DNA of 64,000 nucleotides, from the NCBI GenBank assembly GCA_004293675.1, contig READ01000024.1, positions 35,980-99,979 of the forward strand, given 5' to 3'. Position 1 is the stretch's first letter. The number at the start of each line of letters is the position of its first letter. The translations under genes were made by a program, and so were the position numbers. Below are positions 46,419 to 56,300 of the stretch, one piece after another. Origin of the DNA: Betaproteobacteria bacterium. Its GTDB lineage: Bacteria > Pseudomonadota > Gammaproteobacteria > Burkholderiales > Casimicrobiaceae. The notes under the pieces are model-generated. The model saw only the letters and a list, made by a program, of their open reading frames with translations. It made no database searches and had not been told where the DNA came from.

Positions 46419-47276
46419 CTACTTCGGCGCGCTAAATTTCCGAACGATTTGTTTTTGCTCGCCGAGTTTTTCGATGCCGAGCTCAATGGTGTCGCCGGGT
46501 CGCAGATAGACCGCGTTGGGTTTTTTGCCCATGCCCACACCGGGCGGGGTGCCCGTGGTGATGATGTCGCCCGGTTCTAAAGTCATGAGCGTGGAGCAAT
46601 ACGCGATGATCGTGGCCACATCAAAAATCATGGTCTTGGTGTTACCCGTTTGCATGCGGGTGCCGTTGACATCGAGCCACATGTCTAGCTTTCCGGGGTT
46701 GCCCACTTCGTCGGGGGTGACGAGCCACGGCCCAACCGGACCAAAGGTGTCGAAGCCTTTGCCCTTATCCCACGTCTGGCCGCGCTCGAGCTGGTATTCG
46801 CGTTCCGACACATCGTTAATCACGCAGTAGCCGGCAACATGATTCAGCGCATCTTTTTTGGTCACTGATCGGGCTTGCGTACCGATCACGATGCCAAGCT
46901 CACATTCCCAATCCGTTTTCACAGAATTCTTGGGCAGCATCACGTCATCGTTTGGCCCGACGATACAGCTCGTCCATTTGTTGAACACAACGGGTTCCTT
47001 GGGAATCGCCATGCCGGACTCAGCGGCGTGGTCGGCGTAATTCAGACCGATTGCGATGAACTTTTTTGGCAGCGAAACGCACGGTCCTAGCCGTGTTTTT
47101 GGCTTGATCAGCGGCAGTTTGAGCGGATTGATCTTGGCCACTTTGGCGATCATCTTGGGCGACAGGTGCTCGCCGTCCCAATCGGAAATGATGTCAACGA
47201 CTGAACGGAGCGAACCGTCAGCGGCAACAATGCCGGGTTTTTCCTGACCGGCTTTGCCGTAACGAATGAGTTTCAT
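46419..47276 (-). CDS. Fumarylacetoacetate hydrolase family protein
   Basis: A 285-residue FAH-fold enzyme: FIAIGLNYADHAAESG, metal-ligand segment DWECELGIVIG, VINDVSEREYQLERG, and GDIITTGTPPGVGMG. The family cleaves carbon-carbon bonds or decarboxylates 2,4-diketo acids. Next to an SDR resembling 2-keto-3-deoxy-L-fuconate dehydrogenase, it could be the 2,4-diketo-3-deoxy-sugar-acid hydrolase of an L-fucose- or L-rhamnose-type pathway; this is inferred from context. Downstream of the SDR by 53 bp on the same strand. Confidence 0.85.
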   Translation of the reverse strand: MKLIRYGKAGQEKPGIVAADGSLRSVVDIISDWDGEHLSPKMIAKVAKINPLKLPLIKPKTRLGPCVSLPKKFIAIGLNYADHAAESGMAIPKEPVVFNKWTSCIVGPNDDVMLPKNSVKTDWECELGIVIGTQARSVTKKDALNHVAGYCVINDVSEREYQLERGQTWDKGKGFDTFGPVGPWLVTPDEVGNPGKLDMWLDVNGTRMQTGNTKTMIFDVATIIAYCSTLMTLEPGDIITTGTPPGVGMGKKPNAVYLRPGDTIELGIEKLGEQKQIVRKFSAPK

Positions 47277-47329
47277 GTTTGACCTTCTTGTGAATTAAAT
47301 ACGGTGATCCGATAGTGATCGATGCGGCG

Positions 47330-48070
47330 CTAAATCGTGATTCCACCATCAATCGAATAAGCGTTGCCTGTGGCAAACGCCGATTCATCGCTCGCTAGAA
47401 ACACGACGAGCGGTGCGATTTCTTCGGCTTTGGCTAAGCGTCCCATTGGTTGGCGGCTAATGAACATTTTGCGCGCTTCTTCGATGTCGCCAAGCGCTGC
47501 CATGCGATCCAACAGTGATGGGGTGTCTACGGTACCGGGGCAAATCGCGTTGCAGCGAATGCCGCCTTTGACGTAGTCAGCTGCGATGCTCTTCGTCAAT
47601 CCAATGACGGCGGCTTTTGAGGCACCGTACACGAAACGATTGGGTAAGCCCTTCACGCTAGAGGCGACGCTCGCCATATTGATGATCGAGCCGCCGCCGT
47701 TGGCGATCATTCCTGGCAGCACAGCCTGAATCATCTTGAACTGCGAACGCACATTGAGGTTGAATGAAAAATCCCAATCGTCGTCGCTCGTCTCCATGAT
47801 TGTGCCTTGATGAACAAAGCCCGCGCAATTAAACAGCACATCAATGGGCGGTAACGATTCCACGGTTTTAACGATTTCCACGTCATTCAATACATCGAGC
47901 TTCATCGCGGCGATCCCAGCAATCGCGTTCAACGATTCGAGCTGCTTGGTGTTGATGTCGGTGGCGTACACCGTCGCTCCCTCTGCGGCCATTTGAATGG
48001 CGGCGGCGCGACCGATGCCTTGCCCGGCGGCGGTCACCAGTATCGTTTTTCCATTAAGACGCGTGCCCAT
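47330..48070 (-). CDS. SDR dehydrogenase, 2-keto-3-deoxy-L-fuconate dehydrogenase-like
   Basis: A 246-residue short-chain dehydrogenase. NAD-binding TAAGQGIGRAAAIQ near residue 14, Asp in YATDINTKQLE indicating NAD preference, FNCAGFVHQGTI, catalytic Ser in SVASSVKGLPNRFVYGASKA with Tyr-Lys, and CPGTVDTPSLLDRM. It is close to DHRS6/2-keto-3-deoxy-L-fuconate dehydrogenase (matching VLFN-AGFVH and SVASSVKG segments). Likely oxidises a 2-keto-3-deoxy sugar acid. Operonic with the FAH gene and divergent from the UxaA-family gene. Confidence 0.88.
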   Translation of the reverse strand: MGTRLNGKTILVTAAGQGIGRAAAIQMAAEGATVYATDINTKQLESLNAIAGIAAMKLDVLNDVEIVKTVESLPPIDVLFNCAGFVHQGTIMETSDDDWDFSFNLNVRSQFKMIQAVLPGMIANGGGSIINMASVASSVKGLPNRFVYGASKAAVIGLTKSIAADYVKGGIRCNAICPGTVDTPSLLDRMAALGDIEEARKMFISRQPMGRLAKAEEIAPLVVFLASDESAFATGNAYSIDGGITI

Positions 48071-48151
48071 AGTCGTTTGTCCTTCAAATTGCTTTCAGCC
48101 CATTATAGGAACGGCGTAGCATTGCACTGACTCCTTCGTATCATTCCTCTC

Positions 48152-49684
48152 ATGGTTAATCCCGCCACACCAACGATCCGACTGCACGCTAAGGACGATG
48201 TTGTGATCGCCCGATCACAGCTCATCTCAGGTGCCGTCATCGCCGCTGAAAACGTAACGGTGAAAGGCATGGTGCCGCCAGGCCACAAGATCGCTACTCG
48301 CGCGATTGCTGCTGGGGAGCCTGTGCGCCGCTACAACCAAATTATTGGCTTTGCGAGCAGGGCAATCTCTGCTGGTGAACATGTGCATGTCAACAACCTC
48401 GCGATGGGAAGTTTTGAGCGTGATTACGCGTTTGGCGAGGATGTGCGCGCGGTCAACATGGCCAAAGTGCCCGCGACGTTCATGGGGATCAAGCGTGTCG
48501 TTGATGGCAAGGTTCGTTACGGCACCAGAAACTACATCGGCCTGCTCTCCACGGTGAATTGTTCCGCCACCGTGTGCAAACTCATCGCCGATTACTTTCG
48601 TGGTGATGCGCTGGCGGCGTATCCTAATGTCGACGGCGTCGTGGCCATCACGCATTCTGTGGGCTGTGGGATGGCTGTGCACGGCGAAGGCATGACCTTA
48701 CTGCGTCGCACGTTGGCGGGCTACGCACGGCACGTTAACTTTCATTCGGTGTTGGTGATTGGCCTGGGCTGTGAGACCAATCAAATCAGCTCGTTCAAAG
48801 CGGCCGAGGGTTTAGACGATGGTGCGAAGCTGCACAGCTTCAACATGCAAGACACCGGCGGCACCGGAAAGTCGGTCGCCCGAGGCATTGAGATTGTCAA
48901 ATCGTTGTTGGAGGACGCAAACCGCACCACCCGTGAAATCGCTCCGGCATCGCACATCATGGTCGGACTGCAATGCGGTGGCAGTGATGGCTACAGCGGC
49001 ATCAGCGCTAATCCTGCGCTGGGCGCGGCCGTTGATTTGTTGGTGGCCCACGGTGGCACGGCGATCCTCTCCGAAACCCCCGAAATCTACGGCGCCGAGC
49101 ACTTGTTGACCCGCCGCGCGCTGAGCCGTGATGTAGGCGAGAAATTGGTCGCACGAATCAAATGGTGGGAGGAATACACCGCGCGACTCAAGGGCGAAAT
49201 GAACAACAACCCAAGCCCCGGTAACAAGGCGGGCGGGCTCACCACGATTCTCGAAAAATCACTCGGTGCAGTCGCTAAGGGCGGCACCACACCGCTCGTT
49301 GATGTCTACGAATACGCGCAATCGGTCACGAAAAACGGTTTCGTTTATATGGACACACCGGGCTATGACCCCGTGAGCGCGACCGGACAAGTGGCGGGTG
49401 GTGCGAACTTGATTTGCTTCACCACCGGGCGCGGTTCGGCTTACGGATGTAAACCGTCACCCTCACTCAAGCTCTCGACTAACAACGCGCTATGGCAGCG
49501 GCAGGAAGAGGATATTGACATCAACTGCGGCGATATCGTCGACGACGGCGTGAGCATTGCCGACAAGGGCCAAGAGATTTTTGACATGATTCTCAAAACG
49601 GCGTCGGGCGAGTCGAGCAAGAGCGAGCGTTGGGGCTACGGTGCCGATGAATTTGTGCCTTGGTACATTGGCGCAGTGATGTAA
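48152..49684 (+). CDS. UxaA-family altronate/sugar-acid dehydratase
   Basis: A 510-residue enzyme with an N-terminal SAF domain (about 10-95: VVIARSQLISGAVIAAENVTVKGMVPPGHKI) and a UxaA catalytic domain (about 110-510: GTRNYIGLLSTVNCSATV, HSVGCGMAVHGEG, LGCETNQI, GLQCGGSDGYSGISANP). It probably removes water from an aldonate to give a 2-keto-3-deoxy acid, the substrate type of the neighbouring SDR. Which sugar acid is not determinable. Divergent from the SDR over 81 bp, likely sharing regulation. Confidence 0.88.
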   Translation: MVNPATPTIRLHAKDDVVIARSQLISGAVIAAENVTVKGMVPPGHKIATRAIAAGEPVRRYNQIIGFASRAISAGEHVHVNNLAMGSFERDYAFGEDVRAVNMAKVPATFMGIKRVVDGKVRYGTRNYIGLLSTVNCSATVCKLIADYFRGDALAAYPNVDGVVAITHSVGCGMAVHGEGMTLLRRTLAGYARHVNFHSVLVIGLGCETNQISSFKAAEGLDDGAKLHSFNMQDTGGTGKSVARGIEIVKSLLEDANRTTREIAPASHIMVGLQCGGSDGYSGISANPALGAAVDLLVAHGGTAILSETPEIYGAEHLLTRRALSRDVGEKLVARIKWWEEYTARLKGEMNNNPSPGNKAGGLTTILEKSLGAVAKGGTTPLVDVYEYAQSVTKNGFVYMDTPGYDPVSATGQVAGGANLICFTTGRGSAYGCKPSPSLKLSTNNALWQRQEEDIDINCGDIVDDGVSIADKGQEIFDMILKTASGESSKSERWGYGADEFVPWYIGAVM

Positions 49685-49763
49685 TGTGGACGGCGCAATG
49701 CCATTGCAGCGACTTGTTTCGCAACGTCGCCAATTGTTGGACCTAGCCTGCTGAAGTCGAAAC

Positions 49764-51023
49764 ATGTCGGAATCCCCCGCAAAATCTTCGCTCTACCGAC
49801 CCGAAGCGCTCGCCTATCAGCGTGAACGAGCGTGGGGCGAATTGCTGATCTTCACGCCCCGTCCAGCGCGCTGTCTGGCCTGGCTTGCCGTGCTGTTGGC
49901 GCTCACATTTGTTGCGTTTTTGGCGCTTGCGGAATACACCCGAAAGGCACGCGCGCCCGCAACGCTGACCTACGCAACCGACGCGATCATCGTGGCCGCC
50001 ACGGAGCCCGGAACGCTGATTGCACTAAACGTAAAAGCGGGCGAGACGGTGAAACGCGGGCAACTCATTGGCACCGTGTCGACAGAGCGCTTGCTAGCGG
50101 GCGAGAGTGTTTTCGCAAGCGGCGCGCGTGACGATGCTGCCCGAAGAGCCGCCATCGAAGCAGAGCGTCGGGAAGCGCAATCGCAGCTCACAGCCCAGCT
50201 CACGCAAAACGCAGCGAGGATTCGCGCGATCGAGGCAGAAGCCCTGCAGGCTGATCGCGAGATCGCAGCTCAACGTGATCGCATCGCGCAACTTCGTTCA
50301 CAGCTGGAGCGCTTCAAAGCGTTGGCCGCGAGTAAGTTTGTGTCCGACTTGCAGGTTCAACAAAAACAAGACGACGTGGCCGAGCAACTCGTCAAGCTTG
50401 AATCGCTGAATCGCAGCCGCGCCACGTTGGAGCGCGACGCCGCCAACGCCCGTGCCGAGCTGCCCACGCTCCGAGCCGCGGCGCAGTCGCGCATCGCCAC
50501 CCTCAATCGAGACGAAACCTCGCTCGCGCAAGCCACCCGCGAAGGCCTCTCTCGTCGTGCCTACGATGTGGTTGCGGCAAGCGATGGGGTCATCGAGCGA
50601 AACATCGCAACCGTTGGGCAAACTGTCGGCAACGCAACACCTATTCTGCAAATGCGATCGGGGGCTCGCGACTTAGTGGCTGACGTCTACGTACCCACGC
50701 GCTCGGCGGGTTTTTTGCGAGTCGGTCAAAGCGTTCGTATCGCCGTTGATGCGTTTCCATTTGAGCGCTTTGGGCATGTTGATGCTCAGATCGTGGACAT
50801 TGGTCGAACGGTGTTAGCGCCCAGCGATGTTGCCAATTCGCTGCAACTTAAAGAACCCGCATTTCGCGTTCGCGCCGCGCTGTCGCGGCAATCGATTGAT
50901 GCGTACGGAACGCAGTATCCCCTGCGCTCGGGGCTTGCGGCACAAGCCGACATTACACTGGATCAGCGCGCACTCTATCGCTGGGTCATTGAGCCCATTT
51001 TGCGCCTGCGGGGGCAGCTGTGA
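49764..51023 (+). CDS. HlyD-family adaptor of a C39 peptide exporter
   Basis: A 419-residue periplasmic adaptor. One transmembrane helix near residues 35-55 (ARCLAWLAVLLALTFVAFLA), a lipoyl-like half (ATEPGTLIALNVKAGETVKRGQLIGTV), a long coiled coil about residues 125-260, second lipoyl half (DVVAASDGVIERNIATVGQTVG) and beta-barrel domain. It matches CvaA/RaxA-type proteins that link an inner-membrane ABC exporter to an outer-membrane channel. TGA overlaps the GTG start of the ABC transporter by 4 bp. No TolC gene is nearby. Confidence 0.9.
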   Translation: MSESPAKSSLYRPEALAYQRERAWGELLIFTPRPARCLAWLAVLLALTFVAFLALAEYTRKARAPATLTYATDAIIVAATEPGTLIALNVKAGETVKRGQLIGTVSTERLLAGESVFASGARDDAARRAAIEAERREAQSQLTAQLTQNAARIRAIEAEALQADREIAAQRDRIAQLRSQLERFKALAASKFVSDLQVQQKQDDVAEQLVKLESLNRSRATLERDAANARAELPTLRAAAQSRIATLNRDETSLAQATREGLSRRAYDVVAASDGVIERNIATVGQTVGNATPILQMRSGARDLVADVYVPTRSAGFLRVGQSVRIAVDAFPFERFGHVDAQIVDIGRTVLAPSDVANSLQLKEPAFRVRAALSRQSIDAYGTQYPLRSGLAAQADITLDQRALYRWVIEPILRLRGQL

Positions 51024-53092
51024 TCGCCAGAACGCTTTCATTCTTTGGTCGTAGCGTGCCGCTGATGATGCAGACCGAGGCCGCTGAATGCGGGCTCGCC
51101 TGTCTTGCCATGGTCGCTGGTTTTCACGGTTACAAAACCGATTTGGCTACGCTTCGTCGTGAACACGCCGTATCTTTGAAGGGCAGTACGTTAAAGAGTC
51201 TGATCGATATTGCACAAACGATGCAGCTCGCTTCGCGCCCGCTTCGCGTTGAAATGGCCAGCCTCGCGCAACTTCGTTTGCCTGCCATCACACATTTTGA
51301 TTTCAATCATTTCGTGGTGCTCACCGCAGTGTCGGCAAAGGCAGTCACGATCAACGATCCCGCGCGCGGTGAACGAACGCTTTCGCTCGACGAGTTTTCA
51401 AAACACTTCACCGGCATTGCACTCGAGCTGACGCCCACTCCGGACTTCGTTGCCAAATCGCAGGGCCAGCCCTTTTCGGTGGCATCAATGTTTGCAGGTG
51501 CTCGGGGCTTAAAGCGAGCGCTGATCCGAATCATTGCGCTGGCGCTGGCGTTTGAAGTGTTTGCGCTCGCCATGCCATGGCTCACCCAGCTCACTGTCGA
51601 TGAGGTGCTGGTCTCAGCCGATCGAAATTTGATGACGGTGCTTGCCATTGGGTTTGCGCTTATCGTGTTGGTGCAAACGGCGATTCTGGCGCTACGGGGG
51701 TGGTTGGTGTTGCACCTTACGAGCACGCTTTCGCTTCAGCTATTGACCCAACTCTTTTCGCATCTACTTCGACTGCCGCTCTCGTTTTTTGAAAAGAGAC
51801 ACGTTGGTGATTTGCTATCGCGCTTTTCATCGATGGATGCGATTCAGCGCACGCTCACGGGTTCGACGCTTGAAGCGTTGATCGACGGTGTTCTGGCGCT
51901 TTCGATGCTCATCGTGATGCTCGTCTACAGCGTCAAACTCACGCTAGCGGTGCTCGTCGTTGCGCTGATCTACGCAGTAGCGCGATGGATCCTGTTTCGC
52001 CCAATGCGCGATGCCGTGAATGAGCAATTGGTGTTTCTTGCGCAACAACAAACGCACTTCATCGAGAGCTTGCGAGGCATGCAAGCGATCAAACTCGCTC
52101 AAGGTGAAGCTGATCGCTTGTCGCGCTGGCAAAACGCTGTGGTCGATTCGATCAACGCATCGATTCGTTCGCAAAGTTTGACGCTGATCTATCGAACGGC
52201 AAGCTTTACTCTGTTTGGATTGCAAAGCGTTTTGATCATTTGGCTGGGTGCAGGCGAAGTACTCACGGGTGTTTTCAGCGTTGGTATGCTGCTAGCGTTT
52301 TTGGCGTATCAGCTGGTGTTCGTGACGCGCTTGGGAAACTTGATCGACAAGATCGCCGAATTCAAACTTCTCAACCTTCATGCCGAGCGAGTAGCCGATG
52401 TAGCCTTGGCGGAAAAGGAGCTCCTTGGCACAGCCATCGCACCTAATCTGTCGACCGCCCGCTGGCAAATTGAAGACTTGGGCTTCCGCTACGGGCCGCA
52501 AGATGCGTTCATCTTTCGCCACGTTTCGTTCACGATTGAGGCCGGCGAATCGGTCGCGCTCACTGGCGCATCGGGCGCTGGAAAGACAACGCTTGCGAAG
52601 GTAGTCGTGGGGCTGTTGCCCGCAACCGAAGGGCGCGTGTTGATTGATGGCATCGATATTCGTGAGATCGACCCCGCCACGCTGCGAACACAACTCGCCG
52701 CGGTCATGCAAGAGGACTACGTGTTCGCCGGTTCGCTCGCCGAGAATGTCAGCCTGTTTGATCCTCAAACGGACGCCACCCGCGTCACCGACGCTCTGCG
52801 CGACGCGGCACTACTCGCCGAAGTCGAGAAAATGCCCATGCGTACTGACACGCTCGTCGGCAACATGGGCAGCACGCTGTCCGGTGGCCAGCGCCAGCGC
52901 TTGCTCTTGGCGCGTGCGCTGTATCGGAAGCCTAAGTTTCTGTTGCTTGATGAAGCCACCAGTGCACTTGATTCTGATCGCGAACAAGCCGTCAATCAAG
53001 TCGTGAAAAATTTGGGTATCACTACGCTGCTCATTGCGCATCGTGAAAGTACAGTGGCGATGGCAGGTAAGCGAGTGAGTTTGGGAATCTAA
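51020..53092 (+). CDS. C39 peptidase-containing ABC transporter
   Basis: A 690-residue exporter of the colicin V/RaxB type. The C39 peptidase (about 1-135) has all catalytic residues: Gln18 and Cys24 in QTEAAECGLACLAM, His97 in HFDFNHFVVL, Asp113 in TINDPARG. It should cut double-glycine leaders. Six transmembrane helices follow (about 160-435), then an ATPase with Walker A GASGAGKT, signature LSGGQRQR, Walker B FLLLDEATSALD and switch His in IAHRES. It starts at GTG 51020. No substrate gene is adjacent; two double-glycine peptide genes lie about 10.7 kb downstream, at the window's right edge. Confidence 0.95.
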   Translation: MIARTLSFFGRSVPLMMQTEAAECGLACLAMVAGFHGYKTDLATLRREHAVSLKGSTLKSLIDIAQTMQLASRPLRVEMASLAQLRLPAITHFDFNHFVVLTAVSAKAVTINDPARGERTLSLDEFSKHFTGIALELTPTPDFVAKSQGQPFSVASMFAGARGLKRALIRIIALALAFEVFALAMPWLTQLTVDEVLVSADRNLMTVLAIGFALIVLVQTAILALRGWLVLHLTSTLSLQLLTQLFSHLLRLPLSFFEKRHVGDLLSRFSSMDAIQRTLTGSTLEALIDGVLALSMLIVMLVYSVKLTLAVLVVALIYAVARWILFRPMRDAVNEQLVFLAQQQTHFIESLRGMQAIKLAQGEADRLSRWQNAVVDSINASIRSQSLTLIYRTASFTLFGLQSVLIIWLGAGEVLTGVFSVGMLLAFLAYQLVFVTRLGNLIDKIAEFKLLNLHAERVADVALAEKELLGTAIAPNLSTARWQIEDLGFRYGPQDAFIFRHVSFTIEAGESVALTGASGAGKTTLAKVVVGLLPATEGRVLIDGIDIREIDPATLRTQLAAVMQEDYVFAGSLAENVSLFDPQTDATRVTDALRDAALLAEVEKMPMRTDTLVGNMGSTLSGGQRQRLLLARALYRKPKFLLLDEATSALDSDREQAVNQVVKNLGITTLLIAHRESTVAMAGKRVSLGI

Positions 53093-53320
53093 CTCCGACT
53101 GCCCAACACACTTGTTTGCAATGGACGGCGTCTCGCCGTGCGTCAAGCACCCATTGAGGTTTTTTCTGGTACCGCTGTTCGGTCAAATACCGCCGCTGGC
53201 GTTGCTTGCATTGTTTTTGACGCTGGCAGAAAATTAAAACTGGGGTAAAGGGACGTACGCTCAGTCGTTCGATCCAAATGCTTGCCATTTGTTTTCTGTA
53301 AATTTTTCTGGATTGTTCCA

Positions 53321-56300
53321 ATGGTTTCATCACGCGGTTTGGCCGCCCTGTTTTTTTCGGCGCTTTTTGCTGCCCATTCGATGGCCGCGACGCGAACTTT
53401 TGCGCCACGCTTCAGCGCCAACGCAAAAGGTGACATCACCTTCGTTTCAAACGTCAACTTGACCTGTCCGGCTGGCGGCAACTGTGCAACGGCCCAGCAA
53501 TCGGGTTATGACACGGGCGGGGGGTCCAACAACAATTACACGATGATCTATAGTGATGTCGATTCAATTGCGACTACGTTCAACTCCTCGTCCGCCACCC
53601 TGACGATGCCGGCGGGTTCAACAATTGCCTTTGCGGGGTTGTACTGGGCGGGATTTTCGACGAATGCAGCTCGCAATTCAGTGCTGTTGGCAACGCCTGC
53701 AAACGCGACCTATCAAACGATTACTGCGTCGCAAATGGATGACGCTGCGCCCGCTAGCACGAGCGCTTATCAGGGTTTCCGCGATGTCACCGCGCTGGTA
53801 GCGGCGGGCGGAAACGGTGTTTACACGGTTGCGAACGTGCAATCAAACACCGTGAGCAACTCGCACGCGGGGTGGACAATTGTTGTGGTTTATAACAATG
53901 CGACGCTGCCAACGCGCAACTTAGTTGTGTACGATGGTTATCAGCGTGTCGCATCAAACACACCGCCTATCAATATCGCGCTTTCGGGATTCATTACGCC
54001 GCCATTCGGCCCAGTGAACAGTAAGCTCGGCGTGATTGGCTACGACGGCGATCGCGGTTCGGGCGAGGGGTCGGCAGGATTGCTTTTTGGCCCCAACGCA
54101 AACTCGTTGAGCCCGGTCTTTAACGCGGCAAATCCCCAAACGGACGTCTTCAACAGCACCATTTCAACGCTGGGCGCACTCAATGGGGGGCGGACCCCCG
54201 CGTATCAAAACACGCTGGGCTACGACGCAGATATTTTCGTTCCCAACACGCCGCTAGTTAACAACGCAACCTCCGCTGCGGTTCGCGTTCAGTCGAGTGG
54301 AGAGACGATTGACCTTGGTGTGATCACCATGGCTACCGATATTTTTGTGCCCAACATCAAAGACACGCTCATCAAGAGCGTGGCCAAAGTCGCGGGCGGC
54401 CCTGGCGCCGCAGTAGTTCCAGGCGACACGTTGGAATACACGCTGAATTTTTACAACTCCGGGCAAGACGGAGCGCTTAACGTGCAGCTCACAGATCCGC
54501 TGCCCCCCAATGTGACCTATGTTCCAGGTTCGATGGTCCTCACCAATACGCCCCAGACAGGTGCTGCTGTAGTGAGTAACTCCGTTAGCGGCGCTACAGA
54601 CGCCGTCGGCGACGACCTGGCCGAGTACAACTCCGCGACTCGTCGAATTACCGCTCGAGTGGGAGCAGGTGCGACGGCGACGGCTGGCGGCACCCTGATT
54701 CCGGCTAACGCGTCCAATCTGCCTTCGGTGCAATTGAAGTTTCGCGTAACGGTTGATGCGGCTGTTGTCGGCGGCACCCTGATTGATAACCTCGCAGTTG
54801 TTTCGTCGGTGCAGCAAACCCTTGGCGGTACCATCACTGACACGTCGGATTCGGATTCGACGACGGCCGGTGATCAACCCGCCCGCGTTGTTATCGCATC
54901 GCCCGATTTGACGATTAGCAAGAGTGCCGTCGGAAGCTTCATTCAAGGCAGCACCGGAAGCTACACAATTGCGGTCAACAACATCGGCACCGCGCCCACG
55001 TTTGGCGTGGTGAGTATGGTCGATACCGTGCCGGTGGGATTGACGCTCACCGGTTTGAGTGGAGCGGGTTGGAACTGCAACGTTTCGACGGCTACCTGCA
55101 CGCGCAGTGACGTATTGGCTGCGGGCGCGTCGTTCGCTTCGATCACAGCGACCGTCGCGGTAGCTCCTGACGCCCCAACGAGCCTCACCAACGTTGCGAA
55201 CATCAGCTGCGCCTGCGAATCACTTAGCGTACGCGCTAACAACACGGCTGATGCCATCACGCCTATCGTGAGAGCGCCGGTGCTTACCACCACCAAAGTC
55301 GCTGGTGCCGCATTTGTCCGTGGCAGCACCTCGAGCTATACATTGAACGCCAGTGTCGCGGCCACTGGCAGCGCTACCAACGGCAGCGTCGTAACCATCA
55401 CCGACAATTTGCCGGGCGGGATCACCCTTTCTGGTACGCCTACTGGCGCGCCAAACTGGACTTGTACAGGGGTAGCAGGGGACACAAGCTTTTCTTGCAC
55501 CACAACCGCGGTGGTCCCTGCCGGGGCAAGCTTCTCGTCGATCACCGTGCCCGTGAGCGTGGGTCTTGCTGCACCGACCGAGGTCGTCAACACGATCACG
55601 CTCTCTGGCGGCGGCGCGATTACCCCGACTTCAGCCACAGCCATCACTCCGATTACTGCCAGCGCCGATCGCGCTGTGTCGAAGAGCGTTCGAAACATCA
55701 CGAACGCGGCAAACAGCGCGGCACCCAACGTCGGCGATGTCGTGGAGTTCACTATCAGCGCCCGTAATGCGGGCCCCTCGGTTGCAACAAACGTTGTTGT
55801 GAACGATTTGCTCAATGCCACACAGTTCACCTATCTGTCCGCAAACCCTGGACAGGGCAGTTACGTCAGCGCCAGCGGCGTATGGTCGGTGGGCACACTC
55901 CAGCCCAATACCTCGACCACGCTTACGATTCGCGCTACCGTTGCGGCGGCTGGCACGTTGTCCAATGTCGCTACGATTTCCGGTACTGAGACCGATCCGG
56001 TCGGCACAAACAATTCAAGTAGCGTGACGCTGCAAGGGCAGAGTGCAGACCTGAGCCTGACCAAAACCGCGGATAACTCGGTGCCCAATGTCGGTGCGTC
56101 CGTCGTGTTCACGCTCACTGTAAATAACGCTGGCCCGAGCGCTGCCACCGGTGTGCAAGTCACGGATTTATTGCCCGCAAACCTTGCCTTTGTATCGGCG
56201 AGCTCGGCAAATTACAACGCTGCCACCGGTCTTTGGAATGTCGGCGCTTTGAGCGCATCGGGCGCGGGAGCGTCAGCCAGCATCACGATCACCGCCAGAC

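Noticed and set aside
53121..53237. A 38-codon frame (MDGVSPCVKHPLRFF...) between the C39 exporter and the giant gene, hydrophobic in its second half.
   Set aside because: No ribosome binding site, no double-glycine leader, no family resemblance; could be chance in a spacer. Conservation in relatives would be needed.
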